NCBI GenBank assembly: GCA_947095585.1
Contig: OX352761.1
Location: 94,135,333 to 94,199,332 of the forward strand
DNA from: Nephrocerus scutellatus
Taxonomy: Eukaryota > Arthropoda > Insecta > Diptera > Pipunculidae
DNA: 64,000 nt
Reading direction: 5' to 3'
Below are positions 33,455 through 45,714 of the stretch, piece after piece (the stretch's first letter is position 1; each line of letters opens with the position of its first letter). Both the position numbers and the translations under genes were made by a program. The notes under the pieces were generated by a model, which made no database searches, had not been told where the DNA came from, and was given only the letters and a program-made list of their open reading frames with translations.

Positions 33455-33705
33455 CAACCCAGAAAAATTAAAATATTTCGTGTAAATTCTCTTATCGGGA
33501 ATACACAATGTGCAAACTTTGAATAAAATCGGATTACTTTTTAAAAAGATAACATAAGAGCACCTAGGCCCTGGGTCCGATCACTTCACTGGCTCCCATA
33601 TATATTTTTTAATAATAAATTGGTTTTTTTTAATGTTTGCACACTTGTGTATCTCCGATCAGGGAATTTACATGAAAAAGTTAAAATTTTGGTTTGGTTG
33701 GGTTG
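33455..33705. repeat. TAAATTCTCTA-family repeat, copy I (symmetrical, two right ends)
   Basis: The left boundary is the family's right end inverted ('aacaacccagaaaaattaaa' then 'cgtgtaaattctcttatcgg'), and the right boundary is the same end in normal orientation ('gatcagggaatttacatgaa'). A single module of each polarity lies between them. The copy therefore has terminal inverted repeats of about 45 bp, unlike all other copies. Confidence 0.75.
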
Positions 33706-33996
33706 GGTTTTTTTCTTTACCTCTTCTTGTTTGTTTCGATATTCTCTGTTTCATCACTTAATGTTCTTTTTCGTTTGTTCATCGGCTGCTAATAGCTAGT
33801 ACGAATAGTCAAATAATTCTTCTGTAAGTACTCTCATTTAACAACTCGCTACCCTAAGCATTATGAGCAACCTCGTTAAATTTGCTCGTAATATTCTAAT
33901 AGAGAAAACGTTAGCTATCTGAACAAAAAAAAACGCATTGGCGTATTTGAAAATATTCGATTTTTTTTCAGCACAACTTCGTGATGGAATTCAATT

Positions 33997-34023
33997 TCTA
34001 TCTATCTATCTATCTATCTATCT
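33997..34023. repeat. ATCT microsatellite
   Basis: About six tandem tetranucleotides of ATCT. Confidence 0.95.
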
Positions 34024-34044
34024 CTAATAAATAATAATATTTGT

Positions 34045-34252
34045 CGCGACAGACCAAGGCCTAGCTTCTCGCGACCATTTGTGTTGCGGATTTATATTTT
34101 TGGATACAAATGGAAAGGCACTAGAATTTAAGGTCGGATCCGAACGGCAAATTGGGAAGGTTTCCGTAGTAAGTTATTAATCTCGGAACGTTTGTCACCC
34201 ATTCGCGAGAGGTGGGACACCGTGAAAAATACTTTTGGTGTTACTGGGATAG
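34045..34252 (-). mobile_element. tRNA-derived SINE, 5'-truncated
   Basis: Minus strand. The 3' body starts at 'gcgacagaccaaggcctagc' and runs through 'cgcgaccatttgtgttgcgg', 'gttattaatctcggaacg' and 'gtgggacaccgtgaaaaata' to 'gtgttactgggata', just inside the B box. The tRNA-like head is missing. Confidence 0.85.
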
Positions 34253-37200
34253 TTTTTTTTTCTTTATCGTACAAAGGAGCATATTCCATAACTAATTCTA
34301 TAATTTGTTCCTCGGTAACGATTTAAAGTTAAATCTGCATGAGATGACTGCTAGATAATGTTTGCTGTTTTCAAATGAATGACAAAGAATTTAACTGCTG
34401 CAATATTAGAAATTTGTTAAGCAGTCGTGGTGCAGTGAACTCCAGCTCACTGATTTAGTGTCCGCCAAATAAATTTACGTTGCTTCTAAGCGATCTGTCA
34501 ACACGGCACTCCATTCTGTTTCTGGCTTCAGTGAGTACTGCATTTGTAATATCTTGTGTGTAATGAATTTATTGAATCTAAAGGATCTTTTTTAATTTGA
34601 ACGAAAGAAAAATGTACCTATATTGTTTCCCCTTTTTTAGAGCATTTTTTCCACAGCTAAAATTCGACAATTTTGGACTTCTGTCTGAACGACGACGATA
34701 TACATATAGTATACGAACTTCAAGTTTTGTTTAAGTTCTCTAATCTTTTGCTTATATATCGTCCTCGTCAATGTTTTTTGTCAGTCATTAAACTGAAAAA
34801 ACAGAAAAGGCAAAAGCTTTTCATTAGAGCATCACATCAAAATGCGTACCATCCTTAAACCAAACCACACATTATATTTGAAACTAAAGCGAACCAACCG
34901 ATCGTACGAGGAAAAGGAAATTACTTTCTTATTCGAATTCTTTTCTGTTCCCTTTTAGAATTTCTGGTGGCTTTTCGTAGGTCGTTCCGAGTACCCATAC
35001 CACTCTTACTTTCAATCCATCCGTTTCACCATTGAATTTCTTCTTTTGGCATATATCTTGCCCCCCTGACTATCCTTGACGATACTCCTTTGAACGATGT
35101 GCTAAAATTGCCTTCTTCTGTCGTGCTTTATCGAACAATAAAAATATCTTCACATGAACTTTTATAATATTCTACTCTGTGTGTTGCGGTACAGAATATA
35201 TCGTATTAAAGAAGAAATTATTGCTTTGTTATTTATGTTTGGACTTTATTTTATCTTTCTGTGATGTGACTACTTGCCCGTGTTGGCCTGGTCCCATGTA
35301 AGGAGTTAGTGGTATGGCCATGTGTGAAATGTCGGACGCACCAGAAACGCATGAGAACACCCTACGCTGTACTCTGTGGCATTTCCTTCCTTTTTTCCCG
35401 CAAAATTCATGCAGTAAAAAGTATTGTACTTGATGAGCGTTGTCAGGCGGCGCATCATCGTCCATAATGGAAATAATCCTGAACGACAACGAAATACATT
35501 GCTATAACACCTCTATCCACAACATTATCATCGTGCCATATTACCCTATGTACTATGTACGCATATGGCATGTAAAAAGACAAAATAAATACCTATACTA
35601 TAAATTACAATGGTTTGGGCTTATGAGAAGTGTCAAGTAAGTCTGAGAGACAGCAAAGGATAGTTATGGTTTGTGTATGACGTAGCAGATTTTTATTTTG
35701 ATGCCATTGTCGCATTGGTGTGGTGTCAAGAATGAATTTGTAATAAAATTCTGGGAAACAACCAATTGCTTGGACCTGTGGGTTGAAAATTGCAGAAACT
35801 TTTATTTTTTGTTGTGTTTTATTTTATTGGTCTCAATGTGGGATTTACATAAATTCATGTGCACGCACGTACGTATGAATTAGGATTAGCATTTTTCGTC
35901 TGGCAGACAACTAGAGATTCGGTTCATTATAAATGCATAGAACTTGTACTTTCTGGAGGTTTTCCTCTGTATGATACTTTCTCTTTATTATTCTTTTTAT
36001 AATTATGTGAATTTGTCGGATGTGCAGAGATAAGAACCAGATTTTAATATGGCCTTTAAATATGCGCAGGAAACTCTACTTGTACATACATTAGTGCATT
36101 TATTTTAAAATATGGCGTCCTGTCGTTCGTTCGATAGTCCACTATCTGTTTCAATGCTACAGAAAATAAACGCATATTTTGGTAGCTGCTCTCAAAATCT
36201 CATTCAAAACAGAGCAATCCACATACGTATTGTACGACTAAAGAAAGAATCTCTTAACTTACCAGTACGTTCGAATATGCGTTTAAGGGTAAACTGATGA
36301 GCATTAAGATAATTTTTTAATGCTTTGAAGAACGCAAGATAGTTTTGGGGTACCAGACCAGATCTGACAACCGTACTCAAGTTTGGGCGGATGAATGCGT
36401 TAAGTTGCCATATCAGAAAAAGTGAACTTTTTCTTGTCCCGTGTTAGAAAACTTACAGATTTTGCAGACTGTTAATTTGGAGACGGTGAATAAGTGTTCT
36501 CTCATAGAGTGTTTTATATACAGAGGCACAGGTGGAAGCAACGCACAATCTGGTAGCGTGGATCTAGCTGCAAAATGCGCAGCAAAATGACTGACGCTAA
36601 CAGGTGGAATGTCACTGCAATCATTTGTTCAGTTTTCATTGGTATGATTTGCTCTGTAAAACCGAAAGGATCTCTAATCTTAGATGCCATTTTATTGGTC
36701 GAAATTCCTCGAAGTCTCTTATACTAATAAGAATGATTTCTGTAATAGAATCAGAGGCGGCATCCACGTTTCATCCGTGCAACAAATCGACCAGTTAATA
36801 TCCTTAAAATAATTAAGTTTGGCCCGCTTGAATTGCCATGCAGTTAGAGCATTGTTGAAAGTAGTTTTAGTAAGCTTAACAGCGCCATCTGTACATTCAG
36901 TATATAAAATGTATTTGTGGGAAACTTATACATAAAATTGTATTAATATTGATTATTATTTTATTTAATCCTGGTAGATTTTTATAGACTTTATTTAAAA
37001 TAAAAAATTGTAATTTTAATTATTCCAACATTTCGGTCTTTCGGACCATTATAAATGAAATATATATATATATACATTTTTCCTTTTTTCGCAGTGAATT
37101 AGCTATTATTTTAATTTTTAATTGCAAGTAGATAGAGCAGTGTTATATGTGAATAATAAGGAATCTTCAGTGTAAATTTGTGAACTGTTGCTATTTGTTA

Positions 37201-37483
37201 ACTAAAGGTGTAATTTGTAAATAACCGAACTTCTGTTTATATTTGAAAAAAATCCATTACGAACTCTCTAGAAAACCTAAAACTCGTAACAGTCGAGAAA
37301 TTACCTGATCCTACAAAATGGACGGATAATCCAAGAGGCGAAAACTTATTGGCTGAGTAATTATCAGGATAGGAGGTAAGAAACAAGTCAATAATGTTGG
37401 CGGAATGATTTGCAGTGTTAAAAATTCTTGGAGGCTCATTTACAAGCTGTTGCTTACTGTATTGTGTTTTCAGAATGGCGAAG
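34253..37483. other. Long unassigned interval
   Basis: Over 3 kb without a recognisable gene or transposon. A TA microsatellite sits near 37,060, beside an inverted pair 'tttcggtctttcggacc'. Open frames are short and without family resemblance. It could include introns or decayed repeats. Confidence 0.4.
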
Positions 37484-37628
37484 CCAACATGTGTGCAAAG
37501 TTTGAATTAAAACATGTTAATTTTGAAAAAAATTTATGGAAGAAGCGCACCGACGGAAGAGGATTTAGCCACAAACACACAAATAAACAAACACATCCGA
37601 GCGCGAAGGTAATATAGAGAATTTAAAA
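37484..37628 (-). repeat. TAAATTCTCTA-family fragment, copy J
   Basis: Inverted left end: 'catgtgtgcaaagtttgaat' ... then 'ggtaatatagagaatttaaa' closing at 37,625. Only the terminal module and the end are preserved. Confidence 0.7.
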
Positions 37629-37999
37629 AGAGCTGCATTTGAAGTGTCACGACTGTTACAGTTGAAAAGATGTAGAGTCGGTATCCAAGTCAGGTTTTTT
37701 TAGCTTAAGGCAATCGTGCGCGTATATCTGATCTAATTTGCTACCATATATAACCAGTATCGGGGTTACACGGTAATGATAGCTCCTCCTCCAATTGCTG
37801 CTATATTCTTAATAATTAATGACTACTGTTTAGCTTCTATTTGCAATCGCGGGCATAATCTTTGTCATTTATGCAAAACCCCAAAGTTTCGTACCGTCAG
37901 TTTCATTTCCCTTCATTTCATTTATTTTCATCAATGGAGCTTATACTCTGCTGATTACATAACAATATGATTACATACTTATATAAAAATAATTTACAT

Positions 38000-39480
38000 C
38001 ATAATGATTTTTTAATTAAGTTTTTAAATTCATTTCTAGATAGTAAAATGCCGTCAACATGATTGCAAATATAGTTATAAAATTTTATACATCTAGATAT
38101 TGGCTCATTTTGTCCGAAGTTCGCTCTATGTATGTATGTGAAAATTATTATAAAATAAATAATTATTTCTTAGTTGTCTAGACGGAATGTTGATCGGTAA
38201 TTTAGCAAGTAATTCAGGACAGTTAATATTATATGTCAGAAAATCCCTTATACAAATAATACAAGAGGATCTTCTACGTTTTTTCTAATTTGTCCACATC
38301 AATAAACAAACATCGGGTGTCATAGCATGGAAAATAGTATTTAGTAAAATTCTTTTGAATTCTTTCGATCCTATTAATATGGATGTTACAAATTATTTGA
38401 AACCAAACAACACAACAATATTCTAGAATTGGTCTCACTAACATTATAAATAAATATTTTAATGTGTAAGGATCTCTAAAGTCTTTAGAATTACATTTCA
38501 AAAATCCGTTCATTGAGTTTGCCTTCGCAACAACGAAATCTATATGCGATCCAAATGTCAATCTTTCATCAAATATAACGCCCAAATCATTAACAATTGA
38601 AACTCTCTCAAAAATTTGAGCTTCATATGAATATTGGAATAATACTGGTGTTATACTGTGGTGAGCTGTAAAAACTTTGCATTTATTAAAGTTTAAATAT
38701 AACTTATTTTGAAAACATTGACTTAGCTTATTTATTTTGTTTTGAAACACAAAACAATCGCTGACTGTCTTTACTTCTTTAAATATTTTTAAATCATCTG
38801 CATATAAGAGACACACTTTGCATTTTTAAAATTTTCAGTAATATCATTTACAAAAAGTAAAAATAGAATTGGACCGATATGGCTTCCTTGTGGAACGTTC
38901 GAGCAAGTTTCTCCATTTCGGACCATTTGTAATCTGTTTGTTAAATATGAGGACAACCATTTATGCATATTTGCCATGGATACCAAGCTTATTCAACTTT
39001 TTTAAAAGTTAATTATTATCTACCCTATCAAAAGCCTTAGAAAAATGCGTGTACAGCACATCGACTTGTGACCTGTTTTCTAATGCAAGGCAACAGAATG
39101 AAGTAAAGCATGTTAAACTTGTGACTGTAGAACGACCAGTCATAAATTCATGTTGAAATGGGAAAATAATTTCCTTTGTAACAAAATACAGTCTATTCCT
39201 AACTAGTTTTTCAAAAATCTTTGGAATCGCTGACAATTTACAAATAGGTCTATAATTTTCAATAAGGTGTTTTCGACCTGATTTGAAAAGAGGATTTAAA
39301 TATGAAACTTTCCATTCATCTAGAAAGTGTCCCTTACTTAAAGATTCATTAAAAATTTTCAAAAGTGGGACTGAAATCGAATTAACACATCTCTTTAATG
39401 CTGGAGGTGGTATAGAATCTAATCCAGCAGCCTTATTTTCATCAATGTCTAAGAGCGCTTCTACAACTTCAGCTTAAGAA
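38000..39480 (-). pseudogene. Reverse transcriptase remnant (Jockey/CR1-like)
   Basis: Three frames in order on the minus strand. 39,362-39,009: DEWKVSYLNPLFKSGRKHLI, ENYRPICKLSAIPKIFEKLV and a SKAFDRVDNN box with the first catalytic Asp region (FSKAFD). 38,986-38,789: SYLTNRLQMV, NVPQGSHIGPILFLLFVNDI. 38,816-38,274: LLYADDLKIF with an intact catalytic YADD, NDLGVIFDERLTFGSHIDF, RPILEYCCVVW. A further frame to about 38,000 gives the C-terminus NCPELLAKLPINIPSRQLR. Only frameshifts separate the parts, so decay is moderate. Confidence 0.85.
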
Positions 39481-40255
39481 AGTTTGATATTACAAAAATC
39501 AATTATCTCGTCAGTATTATTATACTCATTCTGGCAATTTGTGTTAAATGTCAAATCATAATTTTCCTTATAATACCTGGCAAAAAGATCACATATAGGT
39601 TTAATGTCGTTGGCAACTTCACCCGAGTACTCCATACTATTAGGAAAAATTTAGCTTTTTCTTTTAGAATTTAAATAAGACCAAAAAAATTTACTATTTG
39701 ACTTAATTCTGGACTCTGCTTGCCAAATGTATTGCTTATAACGAAATTTGTTAAAAAATTCAAATTATTTTCTAATTCTTTTAAAATTCTGAATATCAGC
39801 CTGACATTTAGTTATTTTAGCAACATTTTGAGCTTTGGTCTTGATGTTTTCCAGATTTCTTAGTCTAAAATTATATCATGGCAATTTAAAATTAGATTTA
39901 CTTTTGTTCTTTGGAATAAATTGGTTAAATGCTTCATTTAAAACATTTGTGAAATTTTAAACTTATTTCTCAGGTCAACATTATCCATAATATAATCCCA
40001 ACTAATATTAAGTAAGTAATTATTTATAGAAGGAAAAGTGTGCTTTTTTGAAATCATAACGTATTCTATTGTCTTTACAATCAATGTTGCAGTAGATGTA
40101 TGTATCAAATGATATTACAAGAGCTTTATGATGAATAAAATTTAGCAATAATGGATGAAGACATTAGTGTATACTAGGTTTCAAATCATTTTGTACAAAA
40201 ACTTAATCAAGAATTCTAAATAGATCATTTTTAATATTATCAATTTGATAAAAAT

Positions 40256-40950
40256 TCAAAGAATATAAATTTCTATCAAGATTGATTCATGTGATTTACA
40301 CACGTTAAATGGAATAAGTGTATCGGAATCAAGATTGGTTTGCCAATTAACAACTCCAACATTAAAATCACCAAGAACGCAGATATGTTGATTTTCCTCA
40401 AAATTTGTTGAAAGCTGTTCAATGTTTTCAACGTGTTTTTGATAAACATCAGGAGAGCTTGTTGGTCGAATATAACTTAGAACAAAGTTAATTTCAAGCT
40501 GCTCAATTTCATCATATGTATTAGCGAGTTGTATTTGTTTCCTAATTGGGGATGACTTAACGGCATTCAACACACCACCACCTCGGCCAACGACTGTAGA
40601 GAGTATACGATCTTTCCGATAAACCATATATGAATCATCAAGTAGTTCGCAATCATGTATTTGATCATGGAGCCAAGCCTAAGTCAAAGCGATTACAGCC
40701 GTATTTTCTTTGCCGAGGAACAACAACAATTGCACTGTCCAATTCCTTCTTCGGAATTGTGAAAACCTGCTGTTTGGCTAGTTTTGGCTGGTTTTGGCAT
40801 TCGAACTCCAAACTCGCTCGGCAATTAAATGCAGCTTACATCGTATTATTTGAGAGAGGCAGATAAAAAGAGTGGATCTGTTTTTGTCCGCATACCGCTT
40901 ACATTCTGGACTTCTGGTAGTAAACAGACAACTCTTTTGCGTTAGAGATT
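40256..40950 (-). pseudogene. APE-type endonuclease remnant (Jockey/CR1-like)
   Basis: The nicking endonuclease that starts target-primed reverse transcription. N-terminal text ELSVYYQKSR near 40,930 and MRTKTD-like RTKTD near 40,890 correspond to the usual VYYQNVRGLRTKTD. Then TWLHDQIHDCELLDDSYMVY, RKDRILSTVVGRGGGVLNAV and HICVLGDFNVGVVNW (the GDFN box) follow. Stops interrupt the N-terminal third, and the segment between 40,850 and 40,700 is scrambled. The SDH box at the end was not found. Confidence 0.75.
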
Positions 40951-41000
40951 ACGTTAACTGCTGTCGACGTTCCCTGTTCTCGTTTTTTGGGATAAAATGG

Positions 41001-42457
41001 GATAAATTTTTTAATTTAGATTCCCAACGGCCAAATGGAGGAGTTCATAGCACAATTAAAAAGCGTATAGGGCACTGCTAGTTTGAAGTTAACATGATGT
41101 AAACTTGAGATATCAGCATATTCTTTAACTAATTTAATGACCGAGAGGCAATTCACTGCTACATTTAATTTTCGGGCAGCATACTTTAAAACGGCTTGCT
41201 CGGTAGTGTTTTTATTAAAACGCGAAAGGTGAATATGCCGACGGCTAGGAACGCTGTCGAAATCAGTGCAAATGCTGGTGTCAGTGCCGTAATGTTTTCT
41301 CGTTGTTGCGACACGTGCAATACTATTTGAATTGCTATTAACACTCGATAAAACATTAACAACATTAACATATGTTCAACGAGTCATTTAAGTTCTTCTG
41401 TAGTTTATTTTCTTCTTGTGAATAACGAAACTAGAGTCAGTAAGTTCGGTAAATTCCTCATTCTCCAAAACTATTGGCAGTGTATTGAAGATACATCTTG
41501 ATAGTAATAGATAGGTATAAGTCCGTAGTCCTGAAATTTGTAAATTTTTAATGAAATAACTAAGTAACCCGTCACGGTATGCTTATTTATACAAACATAT
41601 GCTTGTATTCATGTATATAGATATGCTTATTTATAATGCTCTCATAATAGCCATTGAAAAAAATGAACAGCAACTTTACGCATGCTGTCACTAATAATTC
41701 ATTACGAGTAATTAATTAATATCAATGAATCAATATCTCAATCATCATTGTAAGTATGTAGTAAGCAGCACTTAATTTCATTTCAATAAAACCAAAAAAT
41801 TATATTAATAGTTATATGATTTAATTTGTAAATGATCTCAATTCAGATTTCGCCGCATCTCATACATATTTCAATAGATTGGTGCTCACACGCATACATA
41901 TAAGGGAGCATGAAATCTGTGGGCGTAAATTAACCCCCCTCGAGGAAAATTAAATTTATTTTGCGTTCCACATTATGATCATTAGAACATTACAAATTTA
42001 GCACTAATTTAACTTTATCTATCAATCAATTTGAAGGATGAATACGTATGTTGGACAAACCGACCAACAGCATAAAATACATTAATGCATAAGAAAATAT
42101 AGATGTATGGGAAAATCAAAGAATACGTACTTACAATGGTTGTGTTTTCGTTGGAAGAAAATTTTTAGGATGAATATATTAGGCGGCTACCGTCTGTTGC
42201 TTTTTGCATTAACGCTATAACCGTCAGTTATGGTTCAATCTTTAAATTGACTGATTACATATGTTCATAATCACCTAAAGTCATAAGTCTTTAGAAGAAC
42301 ACGTAAACAACTATAAAAAGAATTTATGTATAAAAACGTCACTGTTTTATGGAAATTTCATTGTTACTCTCTTTAAAAACACAAATAAAAGTTGTTCCAA
42401 TAGTACGAAACAATTACTAACATATAGCTGTAATTCAGTCTAAACACTGAATTATCT
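41001..42457. other. Unassigned AT-rich interval
   Basis: No coding or repeat family recognised between the Jockey/CR1-like element and the RTE target-site duplication. Confidence 0.4.
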
Positions 42458-42469
42458 TAAAAGCCCAAT
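42458..42469. repeat. Target-site duplication, left (RTE element)
   Basis: TAAAAGCCCAAT, identical to 45,703-45,714. Immediately precedes the element's 3' tail on the plus strand. Confidence 0.9.
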
Positions 42470-42486
42470 CTTCTTCTTTCTTTTCT

Positions 42487-44275
42487 TTACTCCGCGGGGG
42501 AGCATAGGGCTTTTACAAACGTCCGCCAACGAGCTCGATTCAACGCCTGAGGTTTCAAGAGACGCCATTCGGTCCCCTGTGATCTTGCTTCCTCTTCAAT
42601 TGTCCTTTTCCATATCTTGCTAGGACGGCCAACTCGGCGGCTTTCTTGTGGATTCCAGTCGAGCGCTAGTTTCGCAATGTCGTCCACTGGCTTTCTCAAA
42701 GTGTGGCCGATCCAGCTCCATTTTCGTCGTCTGATGGTAATTGCGATTGCTTCCTGCTTTGTTACTCTCCGCAAGTCTTGATTGGTGATAATGTCCGGCC
42801 ATCTTATTCTCAGTATCCTCCTTAAGCACTTTTTGACGAAAACTTGGAGGCGCGTCGCAATTGACTCTGTGACTTTCCACGTTTGGCAGCCATACAAGAG
42901 TACTGAGAGAACGTTAGATCTGAAGATCATTAGCTTACATTCCGGGAGATTTGCGAGGAGTTCCAGATTTAGCATACTATAGGAGTGTCGCGCCTTGTTT
43001 ACACGAGAGCACACATCCGATTCAGCACCACCATTTTTTGACATCCAGCTGCCCAAATAACAAAACTTATCGACTTCCTCTATCTGATGTCCGTCAATCG
43101 AGAGATCACATGTTCCACTAGCGTTAACGCGAAGTAGTTTTGTTTTTGCGACGTTAATTTTTAAACCCACTTTGTTAGCGTGGAGTTCTAGTGAGATTAA
43201 TTTTCGCTCCATGTCACCTAGCGATTGTGATAGGAGACAGATATCATCGGCATAGTCTACGTCTTCTAGGCGGTGAAAAACATTCCATGGCAGACCCGAT
43301 GGAGTACGGGTTACTATTTTCATCACCCAGTCGATAACAATTGTGAAAAGCAATGGTCTGAGGGTGCAGCCTTTCTTGACTCCCGAGTAGATGTTGAAAG
43401 GTGAGCCAAGATGACCGTTATGAATGACGCGGCATGTTGAGTCGCGGTACAGCTCCTTAATGATGTTAATGATTTTATCCGGAACACCATAGCTAGACAA
43501 AATCTGCCACATCATGTTTTGGCCTACGCTATCAAAAGCGTGTTAAAATCTACAAAAACCATATACAGAGGAGAGCGATAATCAACTGACTGTTCAATGA
43601 TTATACGAAGGGTGTTAATTTGATCATTACAAGAACGGTTTGGGCGAAATCCTGCTTGTTCATTTCTCAAAATTGGCTCTTACGCATTCCGTAGGCGCCT
43701 ATAGTTATTACACAGGAGATCACTTTGTTTATGGTGTTTAGCAGGGTAATTCCTCTCCAGTTTTCGCAATTGCTCAAATCACCTTTCTTGGGGAGTTTGA
43801 CTATTAAGCCTTCTTTTAAAGACGACGGAATGGATTCAGATTCCCAAATATCTTGATATATCGCATGCAATGTTCGCGTAGTAAACTCAGCGTCGGCTTT
43901 GAGGAGTTCTGCGTAGATGTTGTCATTGCCAGCAGCTTTACCTGATTGCAGTGAACGAATTGTTGTCCTTATCTCATCCAACGAAGGAGTGGCGACGCTG
44001 ATGTTATGTAGCCTATTAAGTTGCATATGTGGGTTGGTGGACGTGCCTGGCGAAGTACAATTCAAAACTTTATTAAAATGTTCTGTTTAGTGGGTTAATT
44101 GTTGTTCCTCCATAAGGATCAAAGAGCCATCTATTGCCTTAAAAGGGTAGTTGATGTGGTGTTTCTTGTTGGCGAGCTTACGAGCGAGTTGGTAGACTGT
44201 GCTATATTGTCTGCTATCAGCGGCTTGCTGTGCTGTTGAGATGTCGCTTAGCCATGCTCGTTTATCGTTCCTAGT
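42487..44275 (-). pseudogene. RTE ORF C-terminal half: reverse transcriptase
   Basis: N-terminal RT text at 44,065-43,667: SGKAAGNDNIYAELLKADAE (the K-A-G-D motif), EGLIVKLPKKGDLSNCENWR, GITLLNTINKVIS. A small rearrangement and a 1 bp deletion at about 43,545 (VFVDFNTLL instead of VDFKRAFDS) shift the frame. The frame 43,515-42,487 (342 codons) then holds SGVKKGCTLRPLLFTIVIDW, an intact VDYADDICLLSQ, YLGSWMSKNGGAESDV, LLYGCQTWKVTE, RRRKWSWIGHTLRKP and a closing ALNRARWRTFVKALC before TAA. The WIGHTLRK block and the closing segment are typical of RTE-like polyproteins. The catalytic aspartates are present but the ORF is split. Confidence 0.9.
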
Positions 44276-45403
44276 TCAATAGCCAACTTGCCGGTCCAGA
44301 TCCCTATACTTCCGCGCTAATGCACTTCGCTTGGCACCCGGGGCCCCGTTTAGCTCTGCTTTGATGGATTGTCGTTCACGAATGGTGTTCCATGTGCTAT
44401 CTGATATCCATTCTTTTCTAGTTTTGTCGGGATAACCTAAAACGGATGAGGCTGCTTCCGTATACGCATTTACTGTTTTCTCCCATTTAGTCTCTAGGGT
44501 TTGGGGCTGTATCTCAGAGAGAGACTGTTGTACGCGGGATACATATTGCAGTTTCCCATCTGGGTCTTTCAGTGCAGCTACAGCTGGCTTTCTCGTTATT
44601 TGACTTCGTATGACTGAGTGGACCGCGAGCTTCAACCGCACACTGCCAACCACAAGGTGGTGATCGCTGTAGACGTCGGCTGCTCTTCAGGTTCTAACGT
44701 CCAGCAAAGATGATCGCCACTTGCGGCTTATAGCGATGTGATCAATCTGGTTGTTATACATGTGATCAGGAGAGGCCCAGGTGTCTTTGTGGATGTTTTT
44801 GTTGGGAAAAATTGTGCCTCCAATGATTAGGTTGCCATCAGAACATAGATCAGCAAACCTTTCGCCGTTGTTATTCACAGAACCAAGGCCGTGTTTTCCC
44901 ATAACATGTTCCCAATCACTGTTGTCGCTGCCTACCTTTGCGTTAAAGTCACCCATCAAAATAACGATGTCACTCTTCCGTAGTTGATCTAATGAATTAC
45001 TTAGACGCAAGTAAAACGTGTCTTTTTCTTCAGAGGTGGCTTGATCTGTTGGTGCGTAAACTTGGACAAACACGACCTGTCGAACAGCAGATTTAAATCT
45101 TGCAATAATAATTCTATCGGATATTGCTCGCCAGTCCTGTAACGATCTTCTCGCGGCTTTAGAGAGTAGAAATCCCACTCCATTGGTATGGTGTTCTCCG
45201 TCAGGCTTACCCGAAAAAATTAGAAACTCGCCGGTAGATGTTCGTTTTTTCCCTACTCCAGGCCATCTCACTTCACTAAGACCAAGAATCTCTAGATGGT
45301 ATTTACGAACTTATTTTGTTAATTGTGCAAGCGTTGTAGTCTTGACGAGCGTGCGAATGTTCCAAGTTCCAAATCGTGTCCTTTTCCGTGGGCCAAAGGT
45401 CAT
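44276..45403 (-). pseudogene. RTE ORF N-terminal half: APE endonuclease and linker
   Basis: The likely start is ATG at 45,403, giving MTFGPRKRTRFGTWNIRTL. A stop follows about 30 codons in (LTK-stop-VRKYHLEILGLSEV, with the catalytic E of LSE-RW). Then APTDQATSEEKDTFY, VILMGDFNAKVGSD (GDFN box), TWASPDHMYNNQIDHIAIS (the D-IDH box), and after an in-frame TGA near 44,686, DVYSDHHLVVGSVRLKL (the catalytic SDHH box). All the main endonuclease boxes are therefore present, with at least two point-mutation stops and a third at 44,276 (Y-stop-TRNDKRAWL) in the linker. The same frame continues throughout, so decay is by substitution rather than deletion. Confidence 0.85.
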
Positions 45404-45702
45404 TGTTGATAAATTCGATACGTATCCGAGGCTTGTATTAGTTTCAAGAATCAATTAATTCAGTTGAGTGGTTATTGGCCAACCGCAACCTAGGTCGACA
45501 TGAAGCGCTGCCGACCAAGGCAATTCCACCTTCTTATTAAGCCCCGACTCAAGCTAATATAAATCGGATTGGGTACCGAAATTGTTCACTTGATTTGGCG
45601 GAGTTTCCAGTAACGCGACGTGGACGTATAAGATAGGAGTTGTGATGCGAGACGCTTAGGACATGACTGTCTATAATCGCGTCATCATCACCGTTTGTCA
45701 CC

Positions 45703-45714
45703 TAAAAGCCCAAT
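45703..45714. repeat. Target-site duplication, right (RTE element)
   Basis: TAAAAGCCCAAT, matching 42,458-42,469, at the 5' end of the RTE insertion. Confidence 0.9.

Larger units (their letters stand above)
37900..41000 (-). mobile_element. Jockey/CR1-like non-LTR retrotransposon, decayed
   Basis: Minus-strand element with endonuclease (about 40,950-40,256), a poorly preserved linker, RT (about 39,900-38,000) and an A-rich 3' tail (AAATAAATGAAATGAAGGG on the minus strand, plus-strand 37,899-37,935). ORF1 is not seen upstream. Multiple stops and frameshifts. Clade call is by resemblance of the RT C-terminus (RPILEYCCVVW; NCPELLAKLPINIPSRQLR) to Jockey/CR1-type enzymes. Confidence 0.75.
42470..45702 (-). 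mobile_element. RTE-type non-LTR retrotransposon, near full length (3,233 bp)
   Basis: Bounded by a perfect 12 bp target-site duplication (TAAAAGCCCAAT). Minus-strand order: a 5' UTR of about 300 bp, a single ORF with APE endonuclease then RT and an RTE-like C-terminus, and a very short 3' tail rich in GAA and AAAG. The short 3' UTR and single ORF fit RTE-type elements. The reading frame is held through the endonuclease and early RT, broken only by in-frame stops, then shifts near 43,600-43,660. It is an old but complete insertion. A partial second copy lies at 17,595-18,683. Confidence 0.9.

Noticed and set aside
35229..35489. 86-codon minus-strand frame with charged C-terminus
   Set aside because: No motif, no splice or promoter signal, and no family resemblance.
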